A DNA stretch of 64,000 nucleotides from Chitinophaga oryzae (GTDB lineage: Bacteria; Bacteroidota; Bacteroidia; Chitinophagales; Chitinophagaceae): positions 5,952,001-6,016,000 of the forward strand of contig NZ_CP051204.2 of NCBI RefSeq assembly GCF_012516375.2. The letters run 5' to 3'. The translations under genes were made by a program, and so were the position numbers. Below are positions 1 to 8,907 of the stretch, piece after piece (the first letter of the stretch is position 1; the number at the start of each line of letters is the position of its first letter). The notes under the pieces were generated by a model, which saw nothing but the letters and a program-made list of their open reading frames with translations, ran no database searches and was not told the DNA's origin.

Positions 1-326
1 TTATCTGCCTGGCACCATTCCGTCCATTGCCGGTAGTCTTGCCCAAGGCCATGCAACAGATACAGCACAGGGTACCTCCTGTCAGCGGTGTAACCCGGCG
101 GCGTATATACACTCAGTTCCCGGCGTTTCCCGAGTGTTTTTGACTGATATTGGACCACTGTCATTTTTCCGTGAGGTATATCGTTCCGCTGTGCATTAAA
201 TCCCGCGGGTGGATCAGGGAAAGTGGGCACAGTATCTGCGTTTACAGCAGCTTTACCTGCCTGCGCCGGACAGATATGTCCGAGCGTCAGCAATACGATC
301 AAAATAGATAAACACCTGTAATTCAT
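1..326 (-). CDS. Secreted esterase, alpha/beta hydrolase (5' part only)
   Basis: The gene runs off the left edge, so only the first 108 or so codons are present. Reading from the ATG at 326 there is a hydrophobic signal peptide (residues about 5-22, ending CPAQA), then a short linker and the start of an enterochelin esterase-like fold: KTLGKRRELSVYTPPGY, then YPVLYLLHGLGQDYRQW. The strand plus LLHG oxyanion-hole motif is typical of the esterase D / CE1 carbohydrate esterase group in Bacteroidota. The nucleophile serine lies beyond the edge, so substrate (feruloyl, acetyl or siderophore ester) cannot be judged. It is divergent from the AraC gene at 539, with a 212-bp AT-rich promoter region between them. 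The family call is firm; the function is inferred. Confidence 0.8.
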   Translation of the reverse strand, partial: MNYRCLSILIVLLTLGHICPAQAGKAAVNADTVPTFPDPPAGFNAQRNDIPHGKMTVVQYQSKTLGKRRELSVYTPPGYTADRRYPVLYLLHGLGQDYRQWTEWCQAD

Positions 327-538
327 TATCTTTTTTTATAACGAGGATTTCAGAGCGCCCTTCGCCATCTTTTTTCAGGACACCTCCCCATGACGACGGC
401 GTGTAGTTGATAAACCAAACTTACTCCGAAATATTTACCAAATTTTTAGGTTAATAGGACTTTCTTTTATACAAAACCGACTATTTACTGCTTATTTTTA
501 TAACAAAGCGCAAGACGATCGTTTATTAAATATTCCAC

Positions 539-1423
539 ATGATTAAAAGAGTACTTAAGCAAACATTTACGCTGTTGAACGTTGACGCTGTAAAGCTTGA
601 CTCGGGGTGGAATTACAGGAATGTGATCAGTCCCTATTTCAGGATATACTATATCGATGCGGGTGCGGGAGAGATCCTGGACGCCTCTTCCAAAGTCAGG
701 CTTGAGGCGGGCTTTCTGTATATGATACCCAGTTTCACCTTATGTCACCTGATATGTCCTGAATACCTGAGCCAGTACTTTGTCCAGTTCTTTGAGGAAT
801 CATCGGATGGCATTTCATTATTTGAAAATAACAGGGCTATTATGAAGGTAAAAGCGACCGAAACGGATGTACTGAGCTTCAGGCGGTTACTGGAGATAAA
901 TCCGGGGAGGGGTATCAATCGTTCTGATAATCCGAAAGTATATGAAAAAAATGTTTTCTACAAAGAGTATCAGGAGCTCAACAACCGTCAAAGCCTGTCC
1001 ACCTTCACGGAAACGCACGGCATCCTTCTGCAGCTGGTTTCACGGTTCCTGTCACAAGAGACATTTAAGCACATGGACACCGGGCAGGTGCCGGTTAAAA
1101 TCCTGAATATCATCAGCTACATTCAACTGAACCTGAACCGCGACCTATCAGTAACCCTTCTGGCGAAAAAAGCGAACCTGCATACGGACTATTTCTCGCG
1201 CCTTTTCCAGCAACACACCGGGGAAAGGCCTGTCAGATACATACATGAAAAAAGAATAGAAAGGGCGCAACACCTGATGCTGACGACCAGGATGACCTTT
1301 ACTGAGATTGCGGCGCAAACCGGTTTCGACAATGTGTTCTACTTCTCCAAAATCTTCAAAAAAATAACAGGAGAATCGCCGGGGGCTTACAAAAAGCAAA
1401 TGAATACAATCGGGTTTAAATAA
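539..1423 (+). CDS. AraC family transcriptional regulator
   Basis: 294 residues. The N-terminal half resembles the AraC effector-binding cupin domain (early GAGEILDASSKVRLEAG strand pair). The last 100 residues hold two helix-turn-helix units: LSVTLLAKKANLHTDYFSRL and the conserved FTEIAAQTGFDNVFYFSKIF, followed by the typical P-x-x-Y end (SPGAYKKQ). Such proteins activate nearby genes in response to a small molecule. It is divergent from the esterase and 16 bp upstream of the PD40 lipoprotein gene, so either could be its target. The effector is unknown. Confidence 0.9.
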   Translation: MIKRVLKQTFTLLNVDAVKLDSGWNYRNVISPYFRIYYIDAGAGEILDASSKVRLEAGFLYMIPSFTLCHLICPEYLSQYFVQFFEESSDGISLFENNRAIMKVKATETDVLSFRRLLEINPGRGINRSDNPKVYEKNVFYKEYQELNNRQSLSTFTETHGILLQLVSRFLSQETFKHMDTGQVPVKILNIISYIQLNLNRDLSVTLLAKKANLHTDYFSRLFQQHTGERPVRYIHEKRIERAQHLMLTTRMTFTEIAAQTGFDNVFYFSKIFKKITGESPGAYKKQMNTIGFK

Positions 1424-1439
1424 AGACAGGGAAATTATT

Positions 1440-2339
1440 ATGATCTTATTAATAATAACTATGCTAATGAGAAATCATCTTTGGCTTTTATCCGCCTGCT
1501 GTTGCATGATCTGCTGTACCAATAGTAAACAACCATCCCAGGGGGTAACGATCAACTACCCTGCGCCACTGCCAGACACTATAGCACAGACATTCCTTCC
1601 CGGCGTCGTATCCTCCGATACGCTCGATTTCAACGCCGCCTTTTCTCCGGATGGCAAAACGTTTTATTTTTCAAGGTCGTACAACAGGAAATACATTATT
1701 CTTGAAAGCGCTTACAACGGGAAAGAATGGACTTCTCCCATCCCCTCCCCTTTGTTTGACAGCGCCTATTCCAATACCGATCCTTTCTTTTCAGGTGAAG
1801 GGGACCTGTATTTTATTTCAAACAGGCCCAAAGATGCCACCGACACCATCAAAGATTATGACATCTACAGGTTACCCATGAGCGGCAACGACCCGGGCAA
1901 TCCGATACGGCTAAACGAAATCAACAGCGACAGTACCGAATACTACGTCAGCCTTTCGGATAACGGCAACATCTACTTCGCCTCCTACCGCGACGGTAAT
2001 CTCGATCTGTACATGAGCAGGAAAACAAACGGACATTATGAAACGCCCGTAAACCTCGGCGCTACCGTTAACTCCGGCGACGATGAACATGACCCGCTCA
2101 TCGCCCCTGATGAAAGCTGGTTGATCTTCACCTCCGGCAGGCCCGGCGGATCCGGAGAGGCCGACCTCTATATCACCTTTAACAAAAATGGCCAGTGGCA
2201 GCAGCCCGGGAACATGGGCAGCCGGATCAATACAAAGACATACGAGTACTGTCCGAATCTATCACCGGATGGAAAGTTCCTGTTCTTTAGCAGTGAGAGG
2301 GATGTTAAATGGATCAGCAGTAAAATACTACGAGAATAA
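1440..2339 (+). CDS. PD40 (TolB-like) beta-propeller lipoprotein
   Basis: 299 residues. The N-terminus is a lipoprotein signal: hydrophobic stretch then a Cys-rich box (SACCCMICCTNSK), so the protein is probably anchored in the outer membrane or periplasm. The body contains several WD40-like PD40 blades with the typical FSPDGKTFYFSR, LYFISNRP, ESWLIFTSGRPGG and LSPDGKFLFFSS motifs. PD40 propellers usually mediate protein or peptidoglycan binding; no catalytic residues are visible. It follows the AraC gene by 16 bp and may be co-transcribed with it. The end overlaps the convergent GH43 gene by 12 bp. Met8 or Met10 would also give a good lipoprotein signal. Confidence 0.8.
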   Translation: MILLIITMLMRNHLWLLSACCCMICCTNSKQPSQGVTINYPAPLPDTIAQTFLPGVVSSDTLDFNAAFSPDGKTFYFSRSYNRKYIILESAYNGKEWTSPIPSPLFDSAYSNTDPFFSGEGDLYFISNRPKDATDTIKDYDIYRLPMSGNDPGNPIRLNEINSDSTEYYVSLSDNGNIYFASYRDGNLDLYMSRKTNGHYETPVNLGATVNSGDDEHDPLIAPDESWLIFTSGRPGGSGEADLYITFNKNGQWQQPGNMGSRINTKTYEYCPNLSPDGKFLFFSSERDVKWISSKILRE

Positions 2340-3233
2340 AATGCCTTCGGAGGTCATTATCACCCGTTGCATGGTATCATCGTCGTTGTAATACAGCTTG
2401 TCAATACATACCGAGCGATGATAACTGTCTCCGTCCGGCAATGCTCCGTTGTGATAAAAGAAATAACTTTTCCCTTTAAAATCCAGGACACATGGGCGGT
2501 TCGTCTGGCAATTACCGGCTATTTCATTTAAGATCCCTTTAAATATCCACGGACCATGAATGCTCCGGCTCATGGCATAAGCCACCTTCTCCGGCATTCC
2601 AGATCCGTATGACAAATAATACCAGCCATTTCGCTTGTGGAGGTGCGACCCTTCTTCAAAGCCGGGAAGGTCAACAGCTTGTATGTCACCTTCCAGGTTT
2701 ACCAGGTCGGGGGCAAGCTTAGCATAGTAGCATTGCTGGTTTCCCCAGAAAATGTATGCCGTACCATCATCATCAACGAGCACTGAAGGATCCAGATTGG
2801 CTTTTTCATTAGTTGCTCCGCCCGGTAACATCTCCATTGTGATAAGCGCTGTGCCCCTGGCGTCGATAAAACCGCCCGTGGGTTGTGCAGAAACCGCTAC
2901 GCCGATCGCCGTTCCTCCTGTCGCGGCGTCTTTCACCGCCACATACCAATAAAATTTTCCTGCATGATGGATCATCTTTGTAGCATAAGCACCGCCGGAG
3001 GACCATCGAAAGTCTTTTGCCTTTAAAGGAACAGCATGCTCCGTCCAATGCATCAGATCAGTGGAGGAAAAACAAAGCCACTCCTCCATGACGTAATCAT
3101 TCTTGCCAACCGGCGCCTGGTCATGCCCTGTATATAGATAAACGGTATCTTCAAAGACAATGGTTGTCGGGTCCGCTGTGAACTTGTGCCTGATGATTGG
3201 ATTGGCAGGCGCTGTATTAATATGGGTTATCAT
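2328..3233 (-). CDS. Glycoside hydrolase family 43 protein
   Basis: About 301 residues from the ATG at 3233 (the frame stays open to 3275). It has the five-bladed GH43 propeller layout with the three acidic residues in context: the base Asp in FTADPTTIVFE near the start, the second Asp in ANLDPSVLVDDDGTAYIFWG, and the acid Glu in FEEGSHLHKRNGWYYLSY. The C-terminus carries NDDDTMQRVIMTSEGI, common in arabinofuranosidase or xylosidase-like members. No signal peptide is evident with this start, so it is probably intracellular or periplasmic and acts on short arabinoxylan-type oligosaccharides. There are no adjacent SusCD genes. Confidence 0.87.
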   Translation of the reverse strand: MITHINTAPANPIIRHKFTADPTTIVFEDTVYLYTGHDQAPVGKNDYVMEEWLCFSSTDLMHWTEHAVPLKAKDFRWSSGGAYATKMIHHAGKFYWYVAVKDAATGGTAIGVAVSAQPTGGFIDARGTALITMEMLPGGATNEKANLDPSVLVDDDGTAYIFWGNQQCYYAKLAPDLVNLEGDIQAVDLPGFEEGSHLHKRNGWYYLSYGSGMPEKVAYAMSRSIHGPWIFKGILNEIAGNCQTNRPCVLDFKGKSYFFYHNGALPDGDSYHRSVCIDKLYYNDDDTMQRVIMTSEGILFS

Positions 3234-3587
3234 GGTGCAGGATTTAAAAGTAAAAAATTTACAAACGCTCTCCACAGTGAATGCAATATCTGTCCATTTT
3301 CACAAAAACCGCGCCTCTAAAAAAACACGCTATTCGCGGCGTTTGTTAGTTGGTAAGGAACAATTAAGATTGATGCCGTCTAGTGGAAAATAACTTTATT
3401 TGATCCTTTTTAAATTCTTTGAATATTCTTTGGCATCAATTATTTTCAGGAAGCGAAATCTGACAGATCGCTTGTTAGATATACAGCAATTAGTATTTTT
3501 AATTGAACGGCAGTCACGATAAATCATTTTTGATGATAACGAGAGGACAATTGCCGATCAACTCCTGTTTCGATAATGAGATTTTAG
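3234..3587. other. AT-rich intergenic region
   Basis: A 354-bp non-coding stretch between the GH43 start and the tmrB-like gene. It should contain the promoters of both. I see no open frame longer than about 25 codons and no convincing RNA or repeat. Base composition becomes AT-rich from about 3,380, matching the tmrB-like gene. Confidence 0.5.
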
Positions 3588-4169
3588 ATGATAATTTGGA
3601 TTAATGGAGCATTTGGCGTTGGCAAGTCTCATACAAGTTATGAGTTAGTTCGCAGGCTGCGTAATGCTTTCTTATTTGACCCGGAGCAAGTGGGTTTTTT
3701 TCTCAGGAAATATCTACCCAATACTGATCAATTTGACGACTTTCAAAAAAACCCTCTTTGGCGGCAACAAGTATTGGAAGACTTGCTTTTTTGCGAACGA
3801 CAAAATGTAACTACAATTGTACCAATGACAGTTGTGGACGATGATATATTCGACTTCATTATTGGCGGGATCAAAGAGAGAGGCATCGATATAAGGCATT
3901 TTACATTGATGGCAAGTAAAGCGACTATTGAAAAAAGACTTATCAGACGTGGTGATAAGAATGCCTGGAATTTCAAACAAGTTGATAGGTGTTTAAGCTC
4001 ACTGATAAAAACGAAATATGCAACTCAGATTGATACAGAGATTAACGAACTTGACGAGGTTGTTGAATTAATCGCGAAGGAGACTGGGCAACAGCTCGTG
4101 AAAAACAGATTTAATATTGTTAACAAAAAAATAAATTGGTTGATGATGACATTAAAAAATATTCGCTAA
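3588..4169 (+). CDS. TmrB-like P-loop ATPase/kinase
   Basis: 193 residues. The start MIIWINGAFGVGKS has a Walker A P-loop at residues 7-14, and the layout (P-loop, EL-RRL helix, FDPEQVGFFLR) closely resembles Bacillus TmrB, an ATP-binding membrane-associated tunicamycin resistance protein of about 197 residues. The middle segment LMASKATIEKRLIRRGD resembles the lid of small-molecule kinases. The gene is much more AT-rich than its neighbours and sits alone beside the 3' end of tRNA-Lys, which suggests horizontal acquisition. Tunicamycin resistance itself is inferred from family similarity only; a nucleoside or antibiotic kinase role is possible. Confidence 0.75.
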   Translation: MIIWINGAFGVGKSHTSYELVRRLRNAFLFDPEQVGFFLRKYLPNTDQFDDFQKNPLWRQQVLEDLLFCERQNVTTIVPMTVVDDDIFDFIIGGIKERGIDIRHFTLMASKATIEKRLIRRGDKNAWNFKQVDRCLSSLIKTKYATQIDTEINELDEVVELIAKETGQQLVKNRFNIVNKKINWLMMTLKNIR

Positions 4170-4340
4170 ATAGCCTACGCCTGTCTTAGTAGCGACAAAG
4201 TCAGCCCAAATGAAAACGTTAAAAGTAAATCCGGAATGGATATTTCGTGCCTTAGTAAAAGCTGATTAAGCTATATAAAGTACAGGAAAGAAATCGGGGT
4301 TATACAAAAGGAACCCGACTAAACACTCAACCAAAAAACA

Positions 4341-4365
4341 AAACCCCGCGCATGGCGCGGGGTTT
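4341..4365 (-). terminator. Rho-independent terminator of tRNA-Lys
   Basis: A perfect 11-bp stem (AAACCCCGCGC and its complement) with a 3-base loop. On the minus strand, after the tRNA, it is followed by a T-rich run (TTTTGTTTTTTGG). It would also work weakly for the plus-strand tmrB-like gene. Confidence 0.8.
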
Positions 4366-4377
4366 GTAAGTTGTCTG

Positions 4378-4450
4378 TGATCCCGCTGGGACTCGAACCC
4401 AGGGCCCATACATTAAAAGTGTATTGCTCTACCAACTGAGCTACGGAATC
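4378..4450 (-). tRNA. tRNA-Lys (anticodon TTT)
   Basis: 73 nt on the minus strand. The acceptor stem is GATTCCG paired with CGGGATC (one G-T), followed by discriminator A. T8 and A9 are present, with D-arm GCTC AGTTGGTA GAGC. The anticodon arm is ATACA-CTTTTAA-TGTAT with anticodon TTT, and the T-arm is GGGTTCGAGTCCC-like. CCA is not encoded. It lies between the penicillin acylase-type gene and the AT-rich tmrB-like island, with its 3' end towards the island. Confidence 0.95.
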
Positions 4451-4523
4451 ATTCCCTTTTTCTAAGGGACTGCAAAGATAGGAATATTTATTTTTCCTCC
4501 AAATTCTTTGCTAAAAAAATTTT

Positions 4524-6953
4524 CTATTTCCCTGTAAACACCACTTTGTAGCGGATGAGCGGGTCATCTTTTTCTTTTTCATCAAACACGTGCAGCAGGT
4601 AATATTTACCGGATACCCAGTCGTTTACGGCGTTATCATAGTATGGACTACCGGGGTTGCCGCTTTGTCCGCCGGGATAGATGCCGTATGCTTCAGTTTT
4701 ATCCGACAGTTGCACGATCATGCGCCAGGACGGGCCATGGGTTGCTTTGGTAGCGTTGACGATATGCCGGCCGCCGCCGGTGTTGAGGTTCATGGCGCTG
4801 AAAGCGGGGATAGCGCGGGAAAGGTGACGGATAGCAGTACCGCGGGCTTTGCCCAGCTCCAGTTTACCGGCTTTGTTCAGCTCCGCCATTTTGGGAATGA
4901 TGGCGGCGAAAGCGCTTTGCACGAGGGCTGACAGGGTCTCCTTCTGTGGCGTGTTGATATTATCCACAAAGTGTACGGCGCTGTCGCGCAGCAGCATCAG
5001 CAGTGCGGTGGTGGGCTGCGGCATGGCCAGCACGGTGGAGTCTTTCGGCTCCAGTTCGTCGCGGAAAATGGTATCTGTCAGTTGGTCCCAGAAGTTATTG
5101 AAGATGGTAGCGGCTTTGCTGTCGGCCGAGGCTACGCAGTCCCACTGCGACAGCAGTTGCCAGTAGGGCCGCTGAGCATCGGTGAGGGCGGCCGTATCGA
5201 TATGCCTGCGGATCAGCGGCATGGCGGTGGAGGCGAACAGGTTTTTGTTATCGTTCTGCAGCGTCATCATGTCCTGCGGCGTGATGCCGTTCATCTCACC
5301 GAGGCGGTGGTTGATACGTTCGCCGCGGAAGAGATCATATTCTGCGCTGTACAGCGCATAGGGATACGTGTTATCAGTGGCCCGCTGGTTGGCGGAGCTG
5401 ACGAAGCCACGCTCCGGATTTTTGATATGCGGCAGCTCGGCATGCGGGATGTATCCCTGCCAGGCATAGCTACTGTCGCTGCCCGGCATGATCCATTTGC
5501 CCTGGTCTTTCCAGCGAAGCGGGTACTGGCCGTTGTGCCAGATGGCGATATCGCCGGCTTTATCGGCGAATACGAAGTTCTGGGCGGGACAGGTATATGT
5601 ACGCAGCGCATCTACGTATTCATCGTAATTATGGGCTTTATTGAGGCGGTAGAAGGTACGCAGCTCGTTGGACGAGTCCAGCGCTTTCCAGCGCATGGCG
5701 AGGAAAGACTGTCCGGCGATCTTCTCGGGGAAAGTGTTGTCAAAAGCAACGGGACCGAAAACGGTATAGGCCACGGTGTCGTACACAGTAGCGCCGCCGC
5801 GCACTTTGATGGCTTCCACCCGCAGCTCTGCCGGGCGATAGCTGCCGTTGAAGAGGTATTCTTTTTTACCGTTGCGGAACTGCATCCGGTAATAGTCTTT
5901 TACGTCTTCTTCACCGTTGGTAACGCCCCAGGCGATATGATCGTTGAAGCCGATGATGACGCCGGGGGCTCCCGGCAGGGAAGCGCCGTAAACGTTCATA
6001 TCAGGCGTATGGATCTGTACTTCGTACCAGAGGGACGGCAGGCTCAGGCCCAGGTGGGGGTCGCTGCAGAGGATAGGCGCGCCGGAACGTGTTTTACTGC
6101 CGGCGACGGCCCAGTTGTTACTGCCATTGGCGGGATCGGGCTTGTCCTGTTTGAATTTCATGTAAGCCGCGTCGATAGCCAGCACGCTGTCGGGTGGCGC
6201 CACGGCTTTGGCTGAAGCGGCCGCAAAGGCCGTCCCCTTGGGGATAATAGGGTCCAAAGTGTCCTGAAAATCGGGATATAGGAGGTTGAAGTCCTCCATG
6301 GAAAACAACCGGCGGGCATTGGTGTTCTCCAGGTCGTTGCAGAACCCGGCCAGGTCGGCGGACATATACTTGAGCAACAGAGCGGATTTGATCACGTCCC
6401 ATTTCTCCGGCTTATAATCGAGGATCTTGTATTCTACCGGCAGCGAAGCAGGCGTCAGCTGGGCGATGAAGGCGTTCACGCCGTCGGCATACGAATGGAT
6501 GGCCGTTCTGGTGGCCGGGTCCGTTTCCATCACGGCTACAGAGCGCTCCGCCCCGTATATCATACCGTCGCGGCGTTTGGACCGGTCATACTTGATCAGC
6601 CCCGGCCCCAGTATCTCCGACAGCCGGCCGGCAGCTGCATAAGTCTGCAGCTCCATCTGCCAGAGACGGTCCCGCGCGGTGACGTAGCCCTGCACATAAT
6701 AGGCATCGGCTTCATTCTCTGCGAAGATATGCGGCACGGCACGATCGTCGTACCATACCTCCACTTTTCCGGTCAGCCCGGGTAATACCATATTTTCATG
6801 CGGCCGTTCGCCGATCACTTCGGCGTTCTGCCAAAAACCGCTTTGGGGGCTTAACAATTTACCCATTGGGGGAACCTGACCTATCTTGGTGCTGAGCGCA
6901 TAAGTGAGCGACAAGGTAATTGCTGCGGTGATAACTGCTGGGATGATTCTCAT
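4524..6953 (-). CDS. Penicillin acylase family (Ntn) amidohydrolase
   Basis: 809 residues, the usual length for the family precursor. An N-terminal membrane or signal segment (residues 5-20) suggests export. The alpha-chain region is followed by the self-cleavage site NGS-NNWAVAGSKT with nucleophile Ser278, then ILCSDPHLGLSLPSLWYEVQ and the VYGASLPGAPGVIIGFND and WGVTNGEEDVKDYY motifs of S45 hydrolases. The mature alpha/beta enzyme hydrolyses amide bonds of acylated substrates such as beta-lactams, acyl-homoserine lactones or N-acyl amino acids; which one cannot be read from sequence. It is a single gene, upstream of tRNA-Lys on the same strand. Confidence 0.93.
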   Translation of the reverse strand: MRIIPAVITAAITLSLTYALSTKIGQVPPMGKLLSPQSGFWQNAEVIGERPHENMVLPGLTGKVEVWYDDRAVPHIFAENEADAYYVQGYVTARDRLWQMELQTYAAAGRLSEILGPGLIKYDRSKRRDGMIYGAERSVAVMETDPATRTAIHSYADGVNAFIAQLTPASLPVEYKILDYKPEKWDVIKSALLLKYMSADLAGFCNDLENTNARRLFSMEDFNLLYPDFQDTLDPIIPKGTAFAAASAKAVAPPDSVLAIDAAYMKFKQDKPDPANGSNNWAVAGSKTRSGAPILCSDPHLGLSLPSLWYEVQIHTPDMNVYGASLPGAPGVIIGFNDHIAWGVTNGEEDVKDYYRMQFRNGKKEYLFNGSYRPAELRVEAIKVRGGATVYDTVAYTVFGPVAFDNTFPEKIAGQSFLAMRWKALDSSNELRTFYRLNKAHNYDEYVDALRTYTCPAQNFVFADKAGDIAIWHNGQYPLRWKDQGKWIMPGSDSSYAWQGYIPHAELPHIKNPERGFVSSANQRATDNTYPYALYSAEYDLFRGERINHRLGEMNGITPQDMMTLQNDNKNLFASTAMPLIRRHIDTAALTDAQRPYWQLLSQWDCVASADSKAATIFNNFWDQLTDTIFRDELEPKDSTVLAMPQPTTALLMLLRDSAVHFVDNINTPQKETLSALVQSAFAAIIPKMAELNKAGKLELGKARGTAIRHLSRAIPAFSAMNLNTGGGRHIVNATKATHGPSWRMIVQLSDKTEAYGIYPGGQSGNPGSPYYDNAVNDWVSGKYYLLHVFDEKEKDDPLIRYKVVFTGK

Positions 6954-7010
6954 AATAAATAGTAGCTCGGATGTATATATGTAAAATACATCATTTTTGT
7001 ATCAAACGAG

Positions 7011-8126
7011 CTAATGCAGCAAGACTTTTATCAGCAGGTCAGTTTCTTCGGCGGTATTGAAGCTGTGCAGCACAATCCGCAGCCGCTCCTCCCCTTTGGC
7101 CACCGTCGGATGCAGGATAGCACGCACATCCAGCCCGGCCGACTGCAGCATCGCTGCAATGGTACGGGTGTTTTCATTGCCTTTCGTCAGTACGGCCTGC
7201 ACCGGCGTTTCGCCGGGTAATAACGCCAACGACTGCACGCCGGTGCGGAACTGCCGGATCAAAGCCGACAAATGCGCCCGCGCTTCGTCCATATAAGGAA
7301 AAAGACTGTAGCTCGCCTGGATAGCCGCAATGGCCGACGACGGCAATGCTGTGGTGTAAATCAGCGACCTGGAGAAGTTGACCAGGTAGTCCCGCAGCGT
7401 AGCGGAACCCAGCACCACCGCGCCATGGCAGCCCACCGCTTTCCCGAAAGTATGCACCCGGGCAAAACACGCGTCCTCCAGCCCCAGCGCCTGCACCAGC
7501 CCCACCCCTCCCGGACCGACAACACCGGTGGCATGCGCCTCGTCTACGATCAGGTACGCCCCGTATTCGTTGCACAACGATACAATGGCCTGCAAAGGCG
7601 CCATATCACCATCCATGGAATACACCGACTCCACCGCCACAAAACAGTTGCCGCCGGCATTGTTGATTTTTTTACGGAGGTCCTCCAGGTCATTATGCCG
7701 GAAGGAAAAAGTCTGCGCATGCGACAACCGCATACCGTCACGGATAGAAGCATGTACCAGCTGGTCATACACCACCGTATCGCCTTTCTGCGGCACGCAG
7801 GAAAACAGCCCCAGGTTGGCATCGTAACCGGAATTATAAATCAGCGCTGCATCCGCCTGGTGAAAAGCGGCTAAATCGGCCTCCACATCATTGATCCATT
7901 GATAGTTGCCTGCCAGCAACCGCGAACCGGTACTGCCATGCGATACCGGCCGCTCCTGCTGCAACTCCCGCACCTTCTCCTGTAAGGCCGAACCACGCGC
8001 CAGCCCCAGGTAATCATTGGAACAGAAATCAACAAGGGTACCCGGTAAGCGCAACTCCCGGAAAGAATGCTGTTCGCGCCGTTGCAACAGCGGCTGCAGT
8101 AAAAAAGGCTCTGGACTCCTGTGCAT
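7011..8126 (-). CDS. bioF: 8-amino-7-oxononanoate synthase
   Basis: 371 residues, an alpha-oxoamine synthase of fold type I. Visible motifs: FCSNDYLGLARG near the N-terminus, GSTGSRLLAGN, the cofactor-binding VDEAHATGVVGPGGVGL, and HTFGKAVGCHGAVVLGS with the PLP lysine. BioF condenses pimeloyl-ACP/CoA with alanine in biotin synthesis. No other bio genes are in the window, so a related oxoamine synthase activity (KBL or serine palmitoyltransferase-like) cannot be excluded; the length and motifs fit BioF best. It is divergent from miaE. Confidence 0.83.
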   Translation of the reverse strand: MHRSPEPFLLQPLLQRREQHSFRELRLPGTLVDFCSNDYLGLARGSALQEKVRELQQERPVSHGSTGSRLLAGNYQWINDVEADLAAFHQADAALIYNSGYDANLGLFSCVPQKGDTVVYDQLVHASIRDGMRLSHAQTFSFRHNDLEDLRKKINNAGGNCFVAVESVYSMDGDMAPLQAIVSLCNEYGAYLIVDEAHATGVVGPGGVGLVQALGLEDACFARVHTFGKAVGCHGAVVLGSATLRDYLVNFSRSLIYTTALPSSAIAAIQASYSLFPYMDEARAHLSALIRQFRTGVQSLALLPGETPVQAVLTKGNENTRTIAAMLQSAGLDVRAILHPTVAKGEERLRIVLHSFNTAEETDLLIKVLLH

Positions 8127-8203
8127 ATATGGGCTTTTAGCAAATTAACAGATTCAATACTATCTTCGCACAACAAAAATAATCAATACCAGAAAGCGAA
8201 AAC

Positions 8204-8800
8204 ATGAGTAAAGTATCCATACTCGGATTAAAACTACCTACCGACCCCCGCTGGGTAAACCTCGCAGCGATCTCCCTGCAGGATATCCTCACGGACCATG
8301 CCTACTGTGAACAGAAAGCCGCCTCCTCCGCCATCTCCCTCATCCAGCGTAATCCGGAAAGGGAAAGACTGGTACAGGAACTGGCGCCCATCGTCACGGA
8401 GGAATGGGGACATTTCCGGCAGGTGCTGGCCGAGATGAAGAAAAGAGGACTCCCCCTGGGAAAACAACGGAAAGACGACTATGTCAACGCCCTCATGGAC
8501 AACCGCGCCAAAGGCGGCCACCCGGACGACGCCTTCCTCGACGCCCTCCTCATCTTCGCCCTCATCGAAGCCCGCAGCTGCGAACGGTTCCGCCTCCTCA
8601 GCGAAGGACTGGAAGACGAATACCTCCGCGAATTCTACCGCCGCTTCATGATCTCCGAAGCCGGCCACTACCGGCTGTTTATCGATCTGGCCAACGAATA
8701 TTTCCCCGAAGAAAAAGTACGCAAAAGGTGGGAAGAATGGCTGAAAATGGAAGCCGAAATACTAAAGAATATTGAAGTGCGGGGCGACCGCATGCATTGA
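8204..8800 (+). CDS. miaE: tRNA-(ms2io6A37) hydroxylase
   Basis: 198 residues, a ferritin-like four-helix di-iron protein. Carboxylate and His ligands are visible in TDHAYCEQKAA, TEEWGHFRQV, LIEARSCERF and SEAGHYRLF, matching MiaE, which hydroxylates the isopentenyl group of ms2i6A37 in tRNA using oxygen. Length is as expected. A near-consensus Bacteroidota -7 box TATCTTCG lies at 8161-8168, 36 bp before the ATG. The gene converges on the patatin gene across a hairpin repeat. Confidence 0.92.
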   Translation: MSKVSILGLKLPTDPRWVNLAAISLQDILTDHAYCEQKAASSAISLIQRNPERERLVQELAPIVTEEWGHFRQVLAEMKKRGLPLGKQRKDDYVNALMDNRAKGGHPDDAFLDALLIFALIEARSCERFRLLSEGLEDEYLREFYRRFMISEAGHYRLFIDLANEYFPEEKVRKRWEEWLKMEAEILKNIEVRGDRMH

Positions 8801-8815
8801 TATTTTGAAATTTCC

Positions 8816-8894
8816 TGATTTACGGATTTTGGAATGTAGCGGATACTAGCTTAACCAACCAGGCCCTCCCAACAATCACAAAATCCGTAAATCA
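8816..8894. repeat. Intergenic inverted repeat (TTTACGGATTTT family)
   Basis: Perfect 15-bp arms TGATTTACGGATTTT (8816-8830) and complement (8880-8894), with further imperfect pairing outside, sit between convergent miaE and the patatin gene. The same words recur in hairpins at 12.8, 21.6 and 32.7 kb. It may act as a bidirectional terminator. Confidence 0.7.
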
Positions 8895-8907
8895 AAAAAT
8901 CGAAAAT

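Noticed and set aside
3300..3400. Fragment of about 20 codons on the minus strand (PLDGINLNCSLPTNKRRE)
   Set aside because: Bounded by stops on both sides with no start; no recognisable family.
4211..4270. Mini-frame starting MKTLKVNPEWIF after the tmrB-like gene
   Set aside because: Only 19 codons and no signals; too short to support.
4971..6215. Plus-strand open frame of 414 codons antisense to the penicillin acylase gene
   Set aside because: Same reason: shadow of an intact Ntn hydrolase gene.
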